Below are positions 8,408 to 17,534 of a DNA stretch of 55,858 bases, in pieces. How positions within the stretch are numbered: the first letter of the stretch is position 1; each line of letters begins with the position of its first letter. Location of the stretch: assembly GCA_050945135.1 (NCBI GenBank), contig JBMNSJ010000008.1:1-55858 (forward strand). Reading direction: 5' to 3'. Below the pieces are notes generated by a model. It saw only the letters and a program-made list of their open reading frames with translations, did no database searches and had not been told where the DNA came from. Position numbers and translations under genes: made by a program. Source of the stretch: WRIS01 sp050945135 (GTDB lineage Bacteria; Actinomycetota; Coriobacteriia; Coriobacteriales; Eggerthellaceae).

Positions 8408-11269
8408 CTACTTCACGACAGAAGTGTCATACCTAAGCGCAACTTCTTTGGTTTCAATATTAATGAGTTCCATATTATTTGTTAGGACATGATTTCCATC
8501 AGGATGATATACAGAAGCTCGTGCCTGAAGAGGCAGGGGTACATCGTCATGGAAAAAGAGGGGAGAGTATTCTTGTGGCAGGTGACTGCCTTTCGGATAA
8601 GTACTCTCGGTATACATGGATTTTAATCTTTTTATCCGACTGAAAGATTTAATTTTATGTGCGCAATCGTGGCAAGCCCTTGAATGTTCGAAGCCGGGAA
8701 GAGAGCGTGCTTGTTCAAGGAGTGCTAAAGCTTTCGCTATGTCTTTTTGCTCGAGGGCTACATCAAAGTCTTTGATATGCCTCTCGAAACATTCTTCGGT
8801 TCCTAAGCGTTCGCTTACGGTTTCAATTTTGCTTAGCATCCACTTTGCCTTAAACCGCGATGCAGGCACGCGATGGATAAGAGCTGCAGTAGAAGATGGG
8901 GCATCATTTAAGGTCATTGACGAAACTACGAAGGTGGTTTCGTCGTGACTCAGGTCGAGCGAGAAGGGCATATAGCCAGTTGAGAAAGTGTAGAGACAGC
9001 GTAAGGTTTCAGTCTCCCAAAGCTTTATCTCTCCTGTTTTGTAGTCAGTATGCAGGCTGAGCATCGAGGTGTTGTTGTTAAAGAGAACGGCAGCGCATGT
9101 ACCTTTGTATCCCTTAATCTGCGTAGCGTAGTTCGAGTGTTGAACAAGGTCATATATACCGAGCATGTTGTCTTTACTAGCAAAAATGGCAGTATCAATA
9201 TTCTTATCTGCTGAAATACACATATTGGTAGATATGGTGTCGGTATAATCGAAAAGATCTCCAATCCTATAGAGGGTTTCTTTTTCTATCGTGTCATACA
9301 TAAAACAAGCGTTACGATTGTCGACGAGCACGAGAGCTTTTCTGCCGTTTTGACTGAGCACTATATCCTTGATGCATGATCCGTCAGACTCGCACAATAC
9401 ACTAACAAGACAAGTCCCGGTTTCTATATCCCATGTGCGCAAAACAGGATATCGGGGCTCTGCTTCCTGTTGAAAGTGTCCGCTTACGAGATACTTGCCA
9501 TCTTCGCTTATGGCAATACAGCTCACATCTTCAGAAAAGTTGTCCCAAAGTTGAAGTTGGTTTCCCGTTTCTATATCCCATTGAATAATGGTTTTGTTGG
9601 CAGAAAAAAACGAGCCACCATCTGGGTGAAAACAGAGGATGGGGGTATCACAATCTTGCGCTCTTCTGCCTTGAGCGAGAAATGGAGAACCGGACTTTTC
9701 CTCGTAGCGTTTTATGAGACGATTGGTGGCTCTTTCAATAAGATAAAAGTAGGATTGACCGTTTTGTTTGCCCCTGCATAGTAAGTAAAGATCGTCGGGG
9801 CTGAAAAGTGCTGGATATTGAAACTTAATATCCTGAGAAATAAAGCTCTCTTCAACCAGGTGATTAAGGTCTTCAGTCGCAAGTAAGTCAAGCTCTTTAC
9901 GAACATCAAAGCTATCTTTAATTGATTCGAACGCTTGAGCTGAAGCAGATAAGTTACCGCGTTCCATGTTGATTTGTGCTACGGCATAGTCTTGTTTATG
10001 TAGCTCACTCGTTGTTGCGTGTGAAACTCGATTAAGCACTTCAATATCATCAATGCGAGAATTTCTCCACAAATGAAGAGCAAGATTGTAGTTACATTCC
10101 AGATGAGTGGGCTCAAGAGCAAGTGCGTGGTTCCATGTTTCTTCCGCCTTGCTCTCCTTATCCATATCGAGATATGAAAGAGCGCGATTATTTAAACTGT
10201 CTGCTGTATCTTTTGCAGCTGTTGGCTCTATTCGCTCATATGCCAAACCCGTCGTTTCTTCGTAAATCGTAAGTAAGGATGTCTCTATTTCTTTAAAATC
10301 TTTGAATCGGAATTTCTCTTCCGGCTCGAAACAATCATCGAAAATAGCTTCAATAGCTGGTGTGATTGGGAAACGGGAGAACTCAAAATAGTCTTCATAT
10401 CCCATTCCTGCTACTACACCGTTGTTCCAAGGCCTGTCGCCTAAAAGCATTTCGAGAAAAGTAACTCCCCAGCTCCAGATATCTGTTCTTAGGGTAAGCA
10501 AATCACCTTTCTCCTGCTCGGGTGAACAGTAGGCGGGAGTATAAGCTCCACTGTTAGAAACCAGGGTGTGCGAAGCATTTTCATCGGGCGCAGAAGAGAG
10601 GACACTTCGAGCTTTGACTATGCCAAAGTCAGCGATTTTTGCGGTGCCGATTTGGCTTAGCAAAACGTTATCAGGCTTTACGTCTTGGTGAATAAGTCCG
10701 TTTTCGTGAGCATAGCTCAATCCACGAGCATACTGAATGGCAATGTCGACTATTCTTTTCAGTTGGTCTTCGATGCTGCCTTCATACAGCTTTCCAGATT
10801 TTATCCAATCCGCTAGGCTGCCGCCATCCATCCATTCCGAAAAAATTGAGGGGATTCCATTAATCTCTCTCACGTAATAACACGAGACGATATGAGGGTG
10901 TAGACCCATATTTATCCATGCGTCGCATTCGTGAATAAATGCACTGACCTGTTCGTCGGTCTGAAAGAGATGCGCGTGGGGTTGTTTAAGAGCAAGGTCA
11001 ATGCCCCAGCTTTGATGATGGACCCTGAAAACCTGACCCATTCCTCCGGCAATAGGGCCGCTTAGAACGTCATAGATGTCAAGAAGCATCGATCCCTTGC
11101 CTATGTCTGTATCTTTGTGATTGGATTGGATCTGATGGTCTTGTCTGGAGATGTCGTTTGAGAGAATGGTGGACTCATCCATACTCAATAGCGTCTCGTC
11201 ATTGCTCATTGTGTCCCATTTCTCGCAAAGATCCATCATGGCATGATTGATGATATCAAATGAGCACAT
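8408..11269 (-). CDS. Ser/Thr protein kinase with TPR and WD40 repeats, amber-truncated
   Basis: The protein has 953 residues as read, or 1178 if the TAG is ignored. Residues about 65-345 are a Hanks-type kinase: glycine loop GPIAGGMGQVF (71-81), lysine K95 in LALKQP, catalytic HQDVKPDN (194-201, with Q instead of the usual R) and DFG (214-216), then an APE-like YCSPEQ. Residues about 355-410 look like tetratricopeptide repeats (LNNRALSYLDMDKESKAEETW). From about 480 on there are WD-type units such as CIAISEDGKYLVSG. No membrane helix is evident, so it should be cytoplasmic. The ATG at 11269 has no clear ribosome site; ATGs at residues 11, 12 and 21 are alternatives. It diverges from uvrC, with only 64 bases between. 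Substrates are unknown. Confidence 0.85.
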   Translation of the reverse strand: MCSFDIINHAMMDLCEKWDTMSNDETLLSMDESTILSNDISRQDHQIQSNHKDTDIGKGSMLLDIYDVLSGPIAGGMGQVFRVHHQSWGIDLALKQPHAHLFQTDEQVSAFIHECDAWINMGLHPHIVSCYYVREINGIPSIFSEWMDGGSLADWIKSGKLYEGSIEDQLKRIVDIAIQYARGLSYAHENGLIHQDVKPDNVLLSQIGTAKIADFGIVKARSVLSSAPDENASHTLVSNSGAYTPAYCSPEQEKGDLLTLRTDIWSWGVTFLEMLLGDRPWNNGVVAGMGYEDYFEFSRFPITPAIEAIFDDCFEPEEKFRFKDFKEIETSLLTIYEETTGLAYERIEPTAAKDTADSLNNRALSYLDMDKESKAEETWNHALALEPTHLECNYNLALHLWRNSRIDDIEVLNRVSHATTSELHKQDYAVAQINMERGNLSASAQAFESIKDSFDVRKELDLLATEDLNHLVEESFISQDIKFQYPALFSPDDLYLLCRGKQNGQSYFYLIERATNRLIKRYEEKSGSPFLAQGRRAQDCDTPILCFHPDGGSFFSANKTIIQWDIETGNQLQLWDNFSEDVSCIAISEDGKYLVSGHFQQEAEPRYPVLRTWDIETGTCLVSVLCESDGSCIKDIVLSQNGRKALVLVDNRNACFMYDTIEKETLYRIGDLFDYTDTISTNMCISADKNIDTAIFASKDNMLGIYDLVQHSNYATQIKGYKGTCAAVLFNNNTSMLSLHTDYKTGEIKLWETETLRCLYTFSTGYMPFSLDLSHDETTFVVSSMTLNDAPSSTAALIHRVPASRFKAKWMLSKIETVSERLGTEECFERHIKDFDVALEQKDIAKALALLEQARSLPGFEHSRACHDCAHKIKSFSRIKRLKSMYTESTYPKGSHLPQEYSPLFFHDDVPLPLQARASVYHPDGNHVLTNNMELINIETKEVALRYDTSVVK

Positions 11270-11321
11270 GAAGACTTGCTTCTAAAGTTTCAACATCACA
11301 TAGCTTTTGTGGATGATGTCG

Positions 11322-11327
11322 TATACT
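11322..11327 (+). promoter_or_regulatory. -10 box of uvrC, leaderless start
   Basis: TATACT is followed by exactly six bases (AAAATC) and then the uvrC ATG at 11334. Start of transcription at or within one base of the A of ATG is expected. There is no ribosome binding site before this ATG. The earlier in-frame ATG at 11307 lies upstream of the -10 box and so would not be in the transcript. Confidence 0.6.
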
Positions 11328-11333
11328 AAAATC

Positions 11334-13241
11334 ATGAATCCAAAGTTGGACAGCATCAAAAAAGAGCTTGCCTCAGTACCGACATCACCCGGAGTTTACT
11401 TATGGAAGAATGTCGAGGGCGAGATTATTTATGTGGGAAAAGCTAAACAATTACGAGCGCGCATGCGCCAGTATGTCAATTTTCAAGACGATCGCGCCAA
11501 GATTCCTCTCTTAGTCGATCAGATAGATTCCTTTGACTACATTGTTACAGAGAATGAGCATGAGAGTCTAATTCTTGAGAAGAATCTTATTCAGCAACAT
11601 GCACCTTTCTTTAATGCTGATTTCAAAGACGATAAAAGTTATCCCTTTATTGCAGTTACTAAAGGTGATCCTTTTCCTGTTCTTAAGTACACGCGCGAAA
11701 GACATAAATCGTCTACACGTTATTTTGGTCCCTATACCGATAGTCGAGCTGCTAGAAACATGGTGGATATCGCGCGAAGGATAGTACCTATATGCGCTGC
11801 TTCGTGTACCGAATGGAAGCGCATTAATCGCAAACTTCAGTCAGAAGATGTCGAACTTGAAGACGTCATCAAGAATGTGCGTCCTTGCTTTGATGCGCAC
11901 GTCGGTCTTGGTCCAGGCGTGTGCACCGGCTCAATCTCAGTAGAAGAGTATGCAAAAAATGTTAAACGAATTGAACGATTTCTCTCTGGAAATTATCGTG
12001 AGTTTGTCGAAGAGCTCACAACTGAAATGAGAGAAGCTGCAGATGATCTAGATTTTGAGCGCGCTCGACGCCTTAAATCTCGCATCGATACCATCAATTC
12101 ACTCACCGAGAAGCAGCATGTTGTATCTTCACGTAGTCTTAATGCCGATATCATCGGGTTTTTTAGGGAAGAGACAATTGCCGGAGTGCATGTATTTATG
12201 CTTCGGGAGGGGCGCATCATAAACAGCAACGAGTTTGTGCTGAATCGAGGACAAGATGTTCCAGACGAAGATCTTCAGCACGCTTTCTTGCTTCGCTATT
12301 ACGACGCGACAACTTCAATTCCCCACGAAGTGATTTTACGAAAGTATCCCGAGGATCAAGAAATCATGGAAGAATGGCTTACCGAGCGTTTAGGAAGCGT
12401 GCATGGAGCAAAAGTTCGTTTCGTTGTGCCTCAAAAAGGGGAAAAGGCTGAGATTCTCGATATGGCAGAAACCAACGCGCGTCATACCTTGATGAGATAT
12501 AAGATGAGAACCAACTATGAGGATAAGCGAATTAACGATGCTCTTCTTCAGCTCGAAAGTGCGCTAGCCCTCGAACAGCCGCCAATGCGTATTGAATGCT
12601 TTGATATTTCAACAATTCATGGAAAGCATTCAGTTGCTTCCATGGTAGTTTTCACCAACGGTAAACCAGACAAGAATCAATATCGTCGATTTAAGATTCG
12701 TATGCAAAGCGACGAAGCAAACGACTTCGCCATGATGAGTGAGGTTCTTGCGCGCAGGTATGCTCCTGAACGAATGGAAGACGAGCGTTTCGGACAAAAG
12801 CCTGATTTGCTAATTGTAGATGGTGGAAAACCGCAGTTAACAGCCGCAATCAATCAACTCGAAGAATTGGGAATACACGATATCTCTATCGCGGGTCTTG
12901 CAAAGCGAGACGAGGAACTTTTTGTTCCTTGGCAAGAAAGCGGCCCTGTTGTGCTGCCTTCTGGCTCACCTTCCTTGTATCTGGTTAAACAGGTTCGAGA
13001 TGAAGCTCATCGCTTTGCAATTACCTTCCATCGTGAAGTTCGCGGAAAGGCTATGACCGCTAGTGTTCTTGATGAGGTTGTTGGATTGGGTCCAGTGAGG
13101 AAGAAGGCACTCTTAAAAGCTTTTAAATCATTCAAAAACCTTAAAGCTGCTTCCCTTGAAGACATCAAAGATGCGCATGTTGTGCCCGAAGAAGTTGCAG
13201 AGGATTTATATGCGGTACTTAAGCAGTATAATGAGCACTAA
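11334..13241 (+). CDS. uvrC: UvrABC excinuclease subunit C
   Basis: UvrC makes both incisions flanking a DNA lesion bound by UvrB. The 635-residue protein has an N-terminal GIY-YIG nuclease domain (SPGVYLWKNVEGEIIYVGKA), a cysteine-rich linker, and a UVR helix pair for UvrB contact (FVEELTTEMREAADDLDFERAR). An RNase H-like nuclease domain follows (ECFDISTIHGKHSVASMVVF, then LLIVDGGKPQL), and C-terminal helix-hairpin-helix motifs close the protein (VGLGPVRKKALLKAF). The start MNPKLDSIKKEL is chosen because a -10 box sits six bases upstream and homologues begin here. It leads the uvrC-rapZ-yvcK-whiA cluster common in Gram-positive bacteria. Confidence 0.95.
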   Translation: MNPKLDSIKKELASVPTSPGVYLWKNVEGEIIYVGKAKQLRARMRQYVNFQDDRAKIPLLVDQIDSFDYIVTENEHESLILEKNLIQQHAPFFNADFKDDKSYPFIAVTKGDPFPVLKYTRERHKSSTRYFGPYTDSRAARNMVDIARRIVPICAASCTEWKRINRKLQSEDVELEDVIKNVRPCFDAHVGLGPGVCTGSISVEEYAKNVKRIERFLSGNYREFVEELTTEMREAADDLDFERARRLKSRIDTINSLTEKQHVVSSRSLNADIIGFFREETIAGVHVFMLREGRIINSNEFVLNRGQDVPDEDLQHAFLLRYYDATTSIPHEVILRKYPEDQEIMEEWLTERLGSVHGAKVRFVVPQKGEKAEILDMAETNARHTLMRYKMRTNYEDKRINDALLQLESALALEQPPMRIECFDISTIHGKHSVASMVVFTNGKPDKNQYRRFKIRMQSDEANDFAMMSEVLARRYAPERMEDERFGQKPDLLIVDGGKPQLTAAINQLEELGIHDISIAGLAKRDEELFVPWQESGPVVLPSGSPSLYLVKQVRDEAHRFAITFHREVRGKAMTASVLDEVVGLGPVRKKALLKAFKSFKNLKAASLEDIKDAHVVPEEVAEDLYAVLKQYNEH

Positions 13242-13265
13242 TCAACGAACGAAAGAGAGATAGGT

Positions 13266-14207
13266 ATGCCTCATCACGAACCAGATTTGGTAATTCTTAC
13301 CGGCATGAGCGGTGCGGGGCGTACTGAAGCGATGCATGCGCTTGAGGATATTGGGTATTATTGCATCGACAATCTTCCTCCTCGTTTATTTGCGGACTTG
13401 CTAGACCTTGAAGGCATGCCGGGTCAAACAGGGGCTCATCGCAAAATTGCGGTGGTTTGCGACACGCGGACAAGAGATTTCTTTAACGAGCTTAAAGACG
13501 AGTTGCTACGTCTCGAAGAAAGTCAGGTTGATTATCGTCTCGTCTTTCTTGATGCAACAGACGAAAAACTTATTGCGCGCTATAAATCGAGTCGTAGACG
13601 GCACCCACTATGCGATGATGGAGCTTCAATCGGTGACGGTATTCAAAAAGAGCGATCACTGCTTTATCCCTTTAAAGAGCTTGCTCATGACATTATCGAT
13701 ACTTCAGACATGCTTCCGCAAGAACTTAAAAAAGCTATACGAGAGCTATTTGATGAAGGTACCGAATTCGATTCCTTAAATGTGACGGTGTATTCCTTTG
13801 GCTTCAAGCATGGAAGCGCACTTGATGCAGATTTAGTAATTGATGTGCGCTTTCTTCCAAACCCCTATTACGATCCGATTATGCGAACCATGACAGGCTT
13901 AGATGCCATCGTGCGAGATTTCGTGATGCATGCTCCTCAGACAGAAGAGTTCTTAAAGGCATGGTTCGCGCTGCTTGATTGCGTTATGCCGGGTTATGTC
14001 AAAGAGGGAAAACAGCAGCTCGCGATTGCGGTTGGTTGTACTGGCGGGCAGCATCGCAGCGTTGCCTTAGCTGAAGCTACAGGTACGCATCTTAAAGCTG
14101 AGGGTTATCGCGTTAGTATCGCGCATCGTGACATTCACTTTGCTCAAACTAAACTTGAAGCTTCTGCCTCCGATTTTGAAACCGACGAAGAACGTAAGCT
14201 AAGGTAG
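13266..14207 (+). CDS. rapZ: RapZ/YvcJ family nucleotide-binding protein
   Basis: The 313-residue protein belongs to the RapZ (YvcJ) family. In E. coli RapZ is an adaptor that directs RNase E to the sRNA GlmZ; in Gram-positives the role is less clear but the protein binds and splits GTP. The P-loop GMSGAGRT (13-20) has R in place of the usual K, a change known in actinobacterial members. DNLPP, a C-terminal RFLPNPYYDP and GCTGGQHRSV are family signatures. It starts 24 bases after uvrC, with GAAAGAGAG upstream of the ATG, and is co-transcribed with yvcK and whiA by arrangement. Confidence 0.93.
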   Translation: MPHHEPDLVILTGMSGAGRTEAMHALEDIGYYCIDNLPPRLFADLLDLEGMPGQTGAHRKIAVVCDTRTRDFFNELKDELLRLEESQVDYRLVFLDATDEKLIARYKSSRRRHPLCDDGASIGDGIQKERSLLYPFKELAHDIIDTSDMLPQELKKAIRELFDEGTEFDSLNVTVYSFGFKHGSALDADLVIDVRFLPNPYYDPIMRTMTGLDAIVRDFVMHAPQTEEFLKAWFALLDCVMPGYVKEGKQQLAIAVGCTGGQHRSVALAEATGTHLKAEGYRVSIAHRDIHFAQTKLEASASDFETDEERKLR

Positions 14208-14218
14208 GGGGAGAGTTC

Positions 14219-15343
14219 GTGGCTAAAAACCGTTTCGAGGTTGATGCTTCAGCGGATATCTCTCTTGAGCATATCCGAAATAGGAGAGCGACTCCCGAAT
14301 CAGTGCAGCCTATAAAGGCAGTTGTTATTGGCGGAGGTACAGGAGCTCCCGTTTCAATTCGTACCCTTCTTTCTATGGAAATAGAGACAAGTGCAGTGGT
14401 TGCCATGGCTGATGATGGTGGATCGACTGGAATACTTCGCGAGGAAGCAAATGTATCTCCTCCGGGAGATATAAGAAAATGTCTCGTGGCTTTTGCAAAG
14501 AATCCCAAAAACCCGCTCACAAAAGCCTTCCGCTATCGTTTTGAATTTGCGGAAAAGCATGTGTTGGGAAATATGCTCCTCGCTGCACTTGAGGCTACGA
14601 CAGGCTCTTTTCCTGAGGCAATCGCCGTATGTGAAGCCTTGCTTGATACGCAAGGTCATGTTTATCCGTCTACTCTTGACCGTATTACGCTCGAAGCAAA
14701 AACACGAGATGGAAAAATACTTAAGGGTCAAGCAAATGCCTCAAAATCAAAGACCGCTCTACAAAAGGTATGGCTTGAAGACCCTGAAAACTGTACCCCT
14801 TTCGATAAGGCAATGGAGGCAATCAAAGAAGCCAATCTGATTGTTTTAGGGCCTGGCTCTCTTTTTACTTCCATCATCCCAAATCTTTTGGTCCCGGGAA
14901 TTGTTGATGCAATACAGCAATCGAGTGCTAAAACTTTGTTCGTGTGCTCACTCGCAGACATGCAGGGCGAAACTTGGGGATTGTCTGCAAAAGAGCATGT
15001 TGAGGCTTTATTGAGCTACGGCTTAGATGGATTCTTGGATTATGTCTTAATTCACTGTTCCGAGCCATTAAAGCCCGATGATGCTCTTACAGAAAGCTAC
15101 AATGCAGCTTTGGGTGCTATCTCGGACGCATCGTCGGTTTCTTCAGTTCAGGATGGAGCCCTGAAGGCCAACATTAGACCTGTTCATATAACCTATGCAG
15201 ATATGAAAGATATCCAAAATCTTGGTCCTGTCGTTTTATTGCGTGATTTAAAAAGTGTCTCACAGCCCACCTGGCACGATCCCGAGGCGCTTAGGCTAGC
15301 ATTTGAGGGGGTTTTGAAGCTATGTCATTTACCGCAGAAGTAA
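14219..15343 (+). CDS. yvcK: YvcK/CofD-like gluconeogenesis factor
   Basis: The 374-residue protein is of the YvcK family (CofD-like fold), needed in Bacillus for growth on gluconeogenic carbon and for correct placement of cell-wall enzymes; it binds UDP-sugars there. Visible signatures are VVIGGGTGAPVSIRTLL near residue 35, MADDGGSTGILREE, PPGDIRKCLVA and LGPGSLFTSIIPNLLVPGI. The first 30 residues are a non-conserved extension. The GTG start follows GGGGGAGAG and lies 11 bases after rapZ. Its 3' end overlaps whiA by 22 bases, which suggests translational coupling. Confidence 0.93.
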   Translation: MAKNRFEVDASADISLEHIRNRRATPESVQPIKAVVIGGGTGAPVSIRTLLSMEIETSAVVAMADDGGSTGILREEANVSPPGDIRKCLVAFAKNPKNPLTKAFRYRFEFAEKHVLGNMLLAALEATTGSFPEAIAVCEALLDTQGHVYPSTLDRITLEAKTRDGKILKGQANASKSKTALQKVWLEDPENCTPFDKAMEAIKEANLIVLGPGSLFTSIIPNLLVPGIVDAIQQSSAKTLFVCSLADMQGETWGLSAKEHVEALLSYGLDGFLDYVLIHCSEPLKPDDALTESYNAALGAISDASSVSSVQDGALKANIRPVHITYADMKDIQNLGPVVLLRDLKSVSQPTWHDPEALRLAFEGVLKLCHLPQK

Positions 15344-16251
15344 AAGACGAGCTTACCCGCGTAACGCCAAGTTGCAGCCATTGCGAGAAAGCAACCCTTG
15401 CCGCACTTGTTCGCATTGAAGGTACCCTGTTTTTTAGTGGAGTGGGTAGGTATCGTATAGAGATTGCAACTGATGCACCTAGTGTTGCACGTCTCATTAT
15501 TAAGCTTCTCCACTCTCGCTACAATCTTAAGACTAATTTAACTGCACGAAGAAGTGTCCTGCATAAAACCCCGAACTACCTTATTGAGGTGCCGTCTCAG
15601 CCAGGTCTTATGGAAGCACTTCAAGACATGGGAGTGTTAAGTGATGAGGGGCTAGAGCTGGGTATACGTTCTCATTTAGTCGAAAAGCAGTGTTGTGCTG
15701 CTGCCTACCTCCGCGGTGCCTTTTTGGGCAGCGGCTTTATTTCAAATCCCCGCGGGGATTTTCATTTTGAAATCACGGTGGAAAATGAGTCTCTTGCTGA
15801 AGGGCTTGTAGAGCTTATGGCTCACAAGGGTATTGCGGCGCGTGTTGTGAAGCGTCGCAGTAGCTATATGGTGTATCTAAAAAGTGGCACAGCAATACTA
15901 GAGTTTTTAGCATTTGTGGGAGCGCATCAAAGTGCTTTGGCGCTTGAAAACGAGCGTGTCATAAAGAGCGTCCGCAATGATGTTAATCGGATAACAAACG
16001 CAGAAATTGCTAATCAGGCAAAAAGTGCTCACGCATCTGTTGACCAGCTTTTCGCTATCCGAAAGGTTCTTGGGACCTATAGTATTGAAGAGCTTCCTGA
16101 AGCGCTTCAGGAGTTTATTCGCTTGAGGGTAAGCTATCCAGATGCCACCTTGAAGGAATTAGGAGAGGCGGCAGATCCGCCTTTGTCGAAATCGGCTATT
16201 AATCATCGAGCAAGAAGAGTGGAGCAAATGGCAAAAGAGATTCAGGATTAA
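15322..16251 (+). CDS. whiA: DNA-binding protein WhiA
   Basis: WhiA combines a LAGLIDADG-like N-terminal domain (residues about 1-200, no nuclease activity) with a C-terminal helix-turn-helix (about 220-309). In Streptomyces it activates sporulation genes with WhiB; in Bacillus it affects cell division. The 309-residue protein starts with the family-typical SFTAEVKDELTR and shows CCAAYLRGAFLGSGF and a terminal LGEAADPPLSKSAINHRARR, the HTH. GAGGGGG precedes the ATG inside the end of yvcK. It is the last gene of the cluster; no strong terminator follows. Confidence 0.95.
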   Translation: MSFTAEVKDELTRVTPSCSHCEKATLAALVRIEGTLFFSGVGRYRIEIATDAPSVARLIIKLLHSRYNLKTNLTARRSVLHKTPNYLIEVPSQPGLMEALQDMGVLSDEGLELGIRSHLVEKQCCAAAYLRGAFLGSGFISNPRGDFHFEITVENESLAEGLVELMAHKGIAARVVKRRSSYMVYLKSGTAILEFLAFVGAHQSALALENERVIKSVRNDVNRITNAEIANQAKSAHASVDQLFAIRKVLGTYSIEELPEALQEFIRLRVSYPDATLKELGEAADPPLSKSAINHRARRVEQMAKEIQD

Positions 16252-16326
16252 GCCCTAAGCAGCATTTACTTCATTTTCAGCGCGTGCTTTTTTTATGGGA
16301 TAGCTACAATATGAAGGTGGTAATCA

Positions 16327-16370
16327 CGTGCACAGATTATCATCGACAAGTACAAGAGAATCGTGCACAG
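16327..16370 (+). promoter_or_regulatory. direct repeat CGTGCACAG in gap upstream region
   Basis: The 206-base gap before gap holds CGTGCACAG twice, at 16327-16335 and 16362-16370, 35 bases apart. Each copy contains the palindrome GTGCAC. A possible -10 box TACAAT lies upstream at about 16305-16310, so the repeats would fall in the transcribed leader or just behind the start. They could be an operator for a sugar-responsive regulator; which one is unknown. Nothing else stands out in this gap. Confidence 0.35.
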
Positions 16371-16457
16371 CCTGCAAGGCAAGGGTGTGAATCTGTAAGG
16401 TTCTCAGACCACAGAGGTATATAACAAGCAGAGTATCTTAATTGAAAGGGGATACGT

Positions 16458-17459
16458 ATGACAACCAGGGTAGGTATTAATGGCTTCGGTCGTATCGGAC
16501 GTTTGGTTTTCCGCGCTATGGCTAAAGATCCTGATCTCGAGATCGTTGCTGTCAACGATTTAGGTGACATACCGACAATGGCTCATTTACTTAAATATGA
16601 TTCCATTCATGGGCGTGGTTTTGATTCTGTAACCGTCACTGATGAAGGCTTTGTGGCTGACGGTTTAGCTGTCAAAGTATTATCTGAGCGTGAACCAGCT
16701 AAGCTTCCCTGGGGCGAACTTGGTGTCGATATCGTTGTCGAATCTACAGGATTTTTCACCGATGCTGAGAAGGCTAAAGCTCATATCGATGCTGGTGCAA
16801 AAAAAGTTATTATTTCGGCACCAGCCAAGAATGAAGACATCACTATTGTTATGGGTGTAAACGACAGCGAATACGATACAACCAAGCACAATGTTGTATC
16901 TAATGCTTCATGTACCACAAACTGCCTAGCACCTGTTGCCAAGGTTCTTTTGGATAACTTTGGAATTAAGCGTGGGTATATGAACACTATTCATGCCTAT
17001 ACCAATGATCAAAAGATTCTCGATCTTCCGCATAGCGACCTGCGTCGTGCTCGTGCAGCGGCACTATCCATGATTCCGACAACCACGGGTGCTGCGCGTG
17101 CCGTTTCTTTGGTGCTCCCCGAGCTTAAGGGTAAGCTTGACGGTTTTGCCACGCGTGTTCCAACGCCGGACGGTTCGATGGTTGACCTCACAATTGAACT
17201 TGAGAAATCTGTAAGCATCGAGCAAATAAATGCCGCAATGAAGAAGGCAGCCGAAGGTGAAATGAAGGGGATCCTTGCCTACACCGAAGATCCTATTGTG
17301 TCGGTTGACATTGTTGGAGACCCACATTCTTCAACCTTCGATAGCAAACTTACCATGGTTATGGGTGGCGAAGGTAATTTCGCCAAGGTTATTATGTGGT
17401 ATGACAATGAATGGGGATACTCAAACCGCGTTAAAGACCTTGCAAAGATAATGTTGTAA
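16458..17459 (+). CDS. gap: glyceraldehyde-3-phosphate dehydrogenase
   Basis: It oxidises glyceraldehyde-3-phosphate to 1,3-bisphosphoglycerate with NAD in glycolysis. At 333 residues it matches the family. It shows the Rossmann start VGINGFGRIGRLVFRA, the catalytic cysteine C152 in SNASCTTNCLAP, and the C-terminal signature WYDNEWGYSNR. The ATG follows GAAAGGGG. It heads a same-strand series gap-pgk-tpiA-gpmI-secG. A hairpin with a short U-rich tail right after it suggests that many transcripts stop here, so gap may be made in excess over pgk. Codons look adapted for strong expression. Confidence 0.97.
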   Translation: MTTRVGINGFGRIGRLVFRAMAKDPDLEIVAVNDLGDIPTMAHLLKYDSIHGRGFDSVTVTDEGFVADGLAVKVLSEREPAKLPWGELGVDIVVESTGFFTDAEKAKAHIDAGAKKVIISAPAKNEDITIVMGVNDSEYDTTKHNVVSNASCTTNCLAPVAKVLLDNFGIKRGYMNTIHAYTNDQKILDLPHSDLRRARAAALSMIPTTTGAARAVSLVLPELKGKLDGFATRVPTPDGSMVDLTIELEKSVSIEQINAAMKKAAEGEMKGILAYTEDPIVSVDIVGDPHSSTFDSKLTMVMGGEGNFAKVIMWYDNEWGYSNRVKDLAKIML

Positions 17460-17492
17460 AGGATTGTTAGTTAAGTTCATTTCGATATATCC

Positions 17493-17516
17493 AAAACGCG
17501 CCTGCTGGCGCGTTTT
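17493..17516 (+). terminator. hairpin between gap and pgk
   Basis: AAAACGCGCC (17493-17502) pairs perfectly with GGCGCGTTTT (17507-17516) around a TGCT loop. The T-run is inside the stem and is followed by GTTGTG. It is probably a partial terminator, since pgk starts 19 bases downstream and has no clear promoter of its own. Confidence 0.75.
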
Positions 17517-17534
17517 GTTGTGAAGGGAAACATA

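Noticed and set aside
8408..8410. TAG read as pyrrolysine or a general reassigned codon
   Set aside because: TAG ends uvrA and other genes in the window, the protein is not a known pyrrolysine enzyme, and no pyl genes are present.
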